From: Ilumatobacteraceae bacterium
Lineage (GTDB): Bacteria > Actinomycetota > Acidimicrobiia > Acidimicrobiales > Ilumatobacteraceae
Direction of reading: 5' to 3'
Assembly (NCBI GenBank): GCA_017853385.1
Contig: JAFMJR010000007.1
Span: 1-47,965, forward strand
DNA: 47,965 bases
Of the stretch, positions 42,042 through 47,965 are shown one piece after another (positions within the stretch are counted from its first letter, which is position 1; every line of letters begins with the position of its first letter). The position numbers were made by a program, and so were the translations under genes. The notes under the pieces are model-generated. The model worked only from the letters and a program-made list of their open reading frames with translations, was not told the DNA's origin and did not search any database.

Positions 42042-42470
42042 TTACAACTTGGTGGAGGGGTCGCACTGCAAAAGGAATTGCTCGCAGCGAGTTGCCTCAT
42101 CAATTTCACCGATCGCCCCTGCTGCTCGAGAAAGTCCCTTTAAGCAATTAAGAAAACCGTGATTACTTGGCGAAGACCAACGCACATACCCACTGCCCTT
42201 CCAGCCATTTGCTCGCAAAGCATCAAGACCGCGGTGGTAGCCAACTCGATACGCCATGTAACTCTCTACTGTGTCCCGCGCTACATCTCCCAGTGCTGCC
42301 CACGCAGCCAGATACCTCGGATGATTGGCAACAACCCGAGCGACTGCATCGCGTCGATCTCGCTCTGGCACAGCCAAAGCCGAATCTAAGGCCGCTTGCA
42401 TTGCAGGTTCAACGTGCGGAAGGACTACGTCTTGTGGTCCAGTACCTGAAATATTTACTGGTGAGCTCAT
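42042..42470 (-). CDS. DUF3151 protein
   Basis: A 142-residue helical protein of the actinobacterial DUF3151 family, recognised from the long block AYRVGYHRGLDALRANGWKG followed by SGYVRW and a C-terminal RCEQFLLQCDP. The function is unknown. No cysteine cluster, signal peptide or membrane segment is visible. The start at 42470 is 57 bases from the divergent small membrane protein. It is the first gene of the DUF3151-mobA-rhodanese-rnd block. Confidence 0.85.
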   Translation of the reverse strand: MSSPVNISGTGPQDVVLPHVEPAMQAALDSALAVPERDRRDAVARVVANHPRYLAAWAALGDVARDTVESYMAYRVGYHRGLDALRANGWKGSGYVRWSSPSNHGFLNCLKGLSRAAGAIGEIDEATRCEQFLLQCDPSTKL

Positions 42471-42527
42471 GTTGCAACCGTATCCGAATGCGGTCGATGC
42501 GAAGTGTTTTACTGGCAGAATAGAGCG

Positions 42528-42821
42528 ATGATTTCCTTTTCATTGGATGCTGAGAGTGTCAAGAACTACTCGCTCATGGCTATGGGTGGATCGTTTATCG
42601 GACTATTGCTTGTCCTCAAGTTTGCAAAGTCGATTGTTTCCAAGTTGCTTCTATTGATCATCTGTGTAGGAGTTGGAGTTCTTGCATTCACTCAACGTGA
42701 TGCGGTTAATGCATGCATTGCTGCAGCAAATGAACAAGCTCAGGCGGGAACTCCGTTTGAAACTACATGTAACTTTTTTGGTCAACAGGTTTCTCTATCA
42801 GGAATCACCAGCCAACCATGA
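42528..42821 (+). CDS. Small membrane protein of unknown function (97 aa)
   Basis: A 97-residue protein with two closely spaced hydrophobic helices (about 17-36 and 38-57) and a hydrophilic tail containing two cysteines. No family was recognised. ATG at 42528 is chosen over an upstream ATG at 42504, which would add eight residues without a better ribosome-binding site. Its stop overlaps the start of the aminopeptidase by 4 bases (ATGA), implying translational coupling. Confidence 0.68.
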   Translation: MISFSLDAESVKNYSLMAMGGSFIGLLLVLKFAKSIVSKLLLLIICVGVGVLAFTQRDAVNACIAAANEQAQAGTPFETTCNFFGQQVSLSGITSQP

Positions 42822-44068
42822 TCGAGTCGTTTCTCACCAGTATTGACGCATCACCTACCGCGCAACACGTGGTTGATCTTGCCTCGTCAAAACTAAGCGC
42901 AAGCGGTTTTGTTGCACTTGATAAAAATTCATCGCTCACAGTTGATCATCTAGACAAGGGCTATGTGATTAACAATGGCTCAATCATTGCTTGGAAGAAC
43001 GCGAAGACTATTGGAGAACATGGCCTGCGAATTGTGGGTGCCCATACCGATTCACCTGGACTTCACCTCAAACCAAAACCTGATTCATTGAGCGCACGCA
43101 TGAGTCAACTCCAAGTAGAGGTGTACGGAGGGCCATTGCTGAATTCATGGCTTGATCGAGATTTGGCAATAGCCGGTCATGTTGTGCTCCTCGACGGATC
43201 TCAACGCTTGTTCCACTCACAGAATGCAGTAGCACGAATTCCGCAATTGGCAATTCACTTAGATCGCGACGTAAACGATAAAGGACTAATTCTCAATCGT
43301 CATCAGCATCTTTCACCCATCTGGGCCACTGAATCAAACGCAGATTCATTTGAAAATTGGCTTGCTCAATTTATTTCGGTTTCAACTTCGCAAATTGCCG
43401 CTTGGTCGGCTCAGTTGGTTGACACACAGCGGGCACAAATTTGGGGACGTAACAGTGAGTTCATCGCATCTTCTCGCATAGATAATCAAATCTCATGTTG
43501 GGCAGCATTGGAAGCGCTGCTCTCAGATTGCGGAGATTACCCAATGATGGTGGCTTTGTTTGATCACGAAGAAGTCGGTTCGCAAAGCGCTCAGGGTGCC
43601 GGTGGCCCAATGTTGGAGCACTTGATTGAACGACTTGTTTCTGCCTCCAATATTTCAAGAGCACAATTACTTGAGGCGCTTCAAAAAAGCCATTGCGTTT
43701 CCGTTGATAATGCCCACGCAGTTCATCCGAATTACACAGATCGCCATGAACTCAACAATGCACCGTATATAAATTCAGGAATTGTGATAAAAAGCAATGT
43801 GAATCAGCGTTATGCAACTACTGCTGTTTCACAATTGCCTATCGTTCATGCAGCATCAACATCCGGTGTTCAGTTACAGGCGTTCTCATCACGCAACAAT
43901 ATTGCTTGTGGATCAACCATTGGACCGATTACTGCAACACGATTAGGTATCGACACTGTCGACATAGGTGTTCCTCAATTGGCAATGCATTCAATTCGCG
44001 AAATGTGTGGAACTCAAGATCCGGTTGATTTAGTTGCCTTATTAAGTGCGTATTTCTCACGCAATTAA
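42818..44068 (+). CDS. apeB: M18-family aspartyl aminopeptidase
   Basis: A 416-residue zinc aminopeptidase that removes N-terminal acidic residues. The metal/active-site blocks are AHTDSPGLHLK (His and Asp, about 73-83), SRIDNQ, FDHEEVGSQSAQGAGGPM (Glu-Glu) and VDNAHAVHPNY. It is shorter than many M18 enzymes (about 425-460 residues) but complete, ending after a conserved IREMCGTQDP block. It is coupled to the membrane protein gene upstream and ends 6 bases from the convergent plsC-type gene. Confidence 0.92.
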   Translation: MIESFLTSIDASPTAQHVVDLASSKLSASGFVALDKNSSLTVDHLDKGYVINNGSIIAWKNAKTIGEHGLRIVGAHTDSPGLHLKPKPDSLSARMSQLQVEVYGGPLLNSWLDRDLAIAGHVVLLDGSQRLFHSQNAVARIPQLAIHLDRDVNDKGLILNRHQHLSPIWATESNADSFENWLAQFISVSTSQIAAWSAQLVDTQRAQIWGRNSEFIASSRIDNQISCWAALEALLSDCGDYPMMVALFDHEEVGSQSAQGAGGPMLEHLIERLVSASNISRAQLLEALQKSHCVSVDNAHAVHPNYTDRHELNNAPYINSGIVIKSNVNQRYATTAVSQLPIVHAASTSGVQLQAFSSRNNIACGSTIGPITATRLGIDTVDIGVPQLAMHSIREMCGTQDPVDLVALLSAYFSRN

Positions 44069-44074
44069 TTGCTA

Positions 44075-44752
44075 CTAATTTGCAATCAGTCGGTTCGCTT
44101 CATCAAGAAGTGTTTGCAGCTCGCGTTGAAGTTGTTCTGTCAAGTTTGAAATTTGTTCTCGAGAAGCCCTGCCACCATCTGGGACAGCAATGGCAATTGG
44201 TTTGCCAATAACCATTCGACACTTCTTAAAACGGATCGCCTTTGATCCAGATCGCATGACATCTTCAGTTCCAGCGATTCCTGCCGGAATAATAGGCACT
44301 CCTGTTTTGAGAGCGACATAAGCAGCGCCATCAAAAAGAGTTTGTACTTCGGGCCCATAGTGGCGCGTTCCCTCAGGAAACATCACTAAGGGTTCGCCAC
44401 TTTGCAGTACCGCGATACATCGTTTGAGGGCTTCAAGATCAGCAGAACCTCGTGTGACCGGAAATGCGCCAAGTGCCGTCATCACTTTTCCTATTGGCTT
44501 GATCTTCCAAATTGAATCTTTACCCATGAATCGAAGCCTTCGTCGGGTGGCCGCAGAAGCGACAGGAATATCAATAGTTGATCTATGGGTTGGAGCGAAA
44601 ACGAAAGCACCAGATTTAGGAACGTTTTCTAAACCAACGACTCGGAGACGCAAATAAGACCGACAAATGCCCACTACTAAAGCGCGTACACAAAAATAGA
44701 AGATCTTCGTCGATTTGGACTGTCCAACAATTCGCGAATCGACAACTGCCAC
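44075..44752 (-). CDS. plsC: PlsC-type acylglycerol-3-phosphate acyltransferase
   Basis: A 225-residue acyltransferase with the HX4D motif HRSTID (about 56-61), the second block MFPEGTRHYG and the hydrophobic N-terminal part that holds it to the membrane. It most likely makes phosphatidic acid from lysophosphatidic acid. It follows cmk by 2 bases, an arrangement often found in bacteria. The N-terminal start at 44752 is ATG. Its C-terminus is not extended. Confidence 0.87.
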   Translation of the reverse strand: MAVVDSRIVGQSKSTKIFYFCVRALVVGICRSYLRLRVVGLENVPKSGAFVFAPTHRSTIDIPVASAATRRRLRFMGKDSIWKIKPIGKVMTALGAFPVTRGSADLEALKRCIAVLQSGEPLVMFPEGTRHYGPEVQTLFDGAAYVALKTGVPIIPAGIAGTEDVMRSGSKAIRFKKCRMVIGKPIAIAVPDGGRASREQISNLTEQLQRELQTLLDEANRLIAN

Positions 44753-44754
44753 GC

Positions 44755-46930
<2,176 letters not shown>

Positions 46931-47851
46931 ATGACGAACACGATTCATAGTTCAGCAGACGGCGCAATTGATCAAGCGTCAGAAGTGCTTAACCAGGGTG
47001 GGCTTGTCGCCGTGCCAACTGAAACTGTGTATGGGCTTGCCGCGCGATCAGATATCGACAATGCGGTTGAACGGATTTTCACGGTCAAGGGTCGACCATC
47101 GGGACACCCTTTAATTCTCCATGTAGCCCATGCCGATGATGTAGCTCGCTATGTGGACTCAATTCCCCATCCCGCAAAAATATTGGCCGATCATTGTTGG
47201 CCTGGCCCTCTCACATTGCTTCTCAAAAAAAGCAACAACGTTTCTCATATTGTTACTGGAGGCAGAGAAACGGTGGCAATTCGAGTACCGGCAAACGCCT
47301 CCACCAGGCTGATCATCGAAAAATGTGGGCACGCAATTGCTGCTCCATCGGCAAATAAGTTTGGAAGAGTAAGTCCGACTACTGCTCAACATGTAGAAGC
47401 TGATCTGGGTAGCGAAATTGAACTCATAATTGATGACGGAGATTGCTCAATTGGGGTTGAATCAACCATCATCGATCTCTCTAGTGATAGACCCCAATTG
47501 CTCCGCCCTGGTGGTTTCCCGCTTGAAGACCTGGAAGCGATTTTGGGTTCGTCAATCGATCCACCTGCAGGAGAGTCGCGAGCATCAGGCATGCTCGCCT
47601 CTCACTACGCTCCTCGTGGGTCGGTTGTTTTGGCTGAATCCATAGACCAGGCCAATGATTTGTTGCAGCAAACACCCCGTTCCCGAATTCTGGATCATTA
47701 CGCCAATTTGCCAATGTACGCGGCATCGCTGTACAGCCAAATGAGACAAGCAGATAACGACGGAATAGCCGTAATCATTGCTGTTTTGCCCCCACAAACG
47801 GGTCTTGGTCGAGCGATAGGTGACCGTTTAAACAAGGCATCCTTGGCCTAG
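46931..47851 (+). CDS. L-threonylcarbamoyladenylate synthase (Sua5/YrdC-type)
   Basis: A 306-residue enzyme making the threonylcarbamoyl-AMP needed for t6A37 in tRNAs that read ANN codons. The N-terminal YrdC domain (about 10-200) has the PTETVYGLA and KGRPSGHPL motifs and the GGRETVAIRVP strand. A C-terminal Sua5 domain (about 215-306) with SGMLASHYAPR at its start identifies the longer Sua5 form. The two forms catalyse the same step. It is the only plus-strand gene in this end of the window apart from the partial gene that follows. Confidence 0.92.
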   Translation: MTNTIHSSADGAIDQASEVLNQGGLVAVPTETVYGLAARSDIDNAVERIFTVKGRPSGHPLILHVAHADDVARYVDSIPHPAKILADHCWPGPLTLLLKKSNNVSHIVTGGRETVAIRVPANASTRLIIEKCGHAIAAPSANKFGRVSPTTAQHVEADLGSEIELIIDDGDCSIGVESTIIDLSSDRPQLLRPGGFPLEDLEAILGSSIDPPAGESRASGMLASHYAPRGSVVLAESIDQANDLLQQTPRSRILDHYANLPMYAASLYSQMRQADNDGIAVIIAVLPPQTGLGRAIGDRLNKASLA

Positions 47852-47912
47852 GCTTAGTAGTCCAAACCCAGGGTGGCACCCGTCACCCGACTCCTAGGGG
47901 GAGAAAATAAAC
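47852..47912 (+). promoter_or_regulatory. Intergenic region with Shine-Dalgarno for the partial exported-protein gene
   Basis: AGGGGGAG (47896-47903) lies 9 bases before the ATG at 47913. A small hairpin, GGGT-GGC-ACCC (47871-47881), follows the Sua5 gene without a T-run, so it is not a convincing terminator. Confidence 0.45.
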
Positions 47913-47965
47913 ATGAAGAAAACAACAAAGCGCCGTTTCGGTGCTCTCGTTGTCGGTCTCAGCCT
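47913..47965 (+). CDS. Exported protein, start only (cut by window end)
   Basis: The first 17 codons read MKKTTKRRFGALVVGLS, a positively charged N-terminus followed by the start of a hydrophobic core. It looks like a Sec-type signal peptide. The cleavage site, and therefore lipoprotein or soluble status, is beyond the window. A strong ribosome-binding site precedes the ATG. Confidence 0.65.
   Translation, partial: MKKTTKRRFGALVVGLS

Noticed and set aside
47871-47881. GGGT-GGC-ACCC hairpin after the Sua5 gene as a terminator
   Set aside because: The stem has only 4 base pairs, and no T-run follows.

Overview
This window is a gene-dense piece of an actinobacterial chromosome. Four things support that placement: a complete Pup-proteasome system (arc/mpa, dop, pup, prcB, prcA, pafA) beside helY-tatC-tatA; a pgsA-garA-merR-bfn-merR cluster in the same order as in Mycobacterium; a WhiB protein; and a GuaB1-type GMP reductase. 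The base composition is moderate (by eye clearly below that of Mycobacterium or Streptomyces). With the tight packing and the many small actinobacterial-type proteins, this suggests a streamlined planktonic lineage, perhaps Acidimicrobiia/Ilumatobacteraceae. The class and habitat are inference, not read from a marker gene.

Layout. 1-2.7 kb: 3' end of tRNA-Pro(GGG), an EamA permease divergent from a DUF554 membrane protein, an SRAP abasic-site protein and a HIT hydrolase. 2.8-5.6 kb: pgsA-like, Zn-ribbon/FHA (GarA-like), MerR, bifunctional-nuclease family, MerR. 5.7-13.1 kb: a mixed set (two unknown proteins, threonine aldolase, WhiB, APH-like kinase, gamma carbonic anhydrase, a large basic unknown protein, a crotonase, then an acidic Cys-motif protein with a helical protein and a GNAT). 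13.2-19.2 kb: a double-length ThyX-like protein, an orphan lipid-kinase C-terminal domain, helY, tatC, tatA. 19.3-26.8 kb: a GDPD on the opposite strand, then lepB and the complete Pup-proteasome operon. 26.9-32.3 kb: ferredoxin, and on the opposite strand an operon running ADP-forming acyl-CoA synthetase, dacB, three small proteins, trmI. 32.4-37.8 kb: DUF6941-like protein, transketolase, transaldolase, LOG-family protein, two unknowns. 37.8-42.5 kb: typA, a small DUF3073-like protein with a potentially structured leader, rnd, rhodanese, mobA, DUF3151. 42.5-47.9 kb: small membrane protein, M18 aminopeptidase, guaB1-cmk-plsC operon, Sua5, and the start of an exported protein cut by the window end.

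How the genes connect. Arc, PrcA/PrcB, Pup, Dop and PafA form one tagging and degradation pathway in six adjacent genes. LepB and Tat put protein export next to it. Transketolase and transaldolase form the non-oxidative pentose phosphate pair. GuaB1, ThyX-like protein and Cmk touch nucleotide metabolism. DacB, PgsA and PlsC serve the envelope.

No insertion sequence, prophage, CRISPR array or defence island is visible, and no gene-free stretch exceeds 300 bases (the largest is about 150 bases, upstream of arc). The strongest leads are: the fused double ThyX with complementary loss of motif residues; the possible switch-like leader before the DUF3073-like gene; the kinase-less lipid-kinase C-terminal domain protein; the compact proteasome-export superlocus without pafBC; and the nine convergent gene pairs that all meet with almost no intergenic space.
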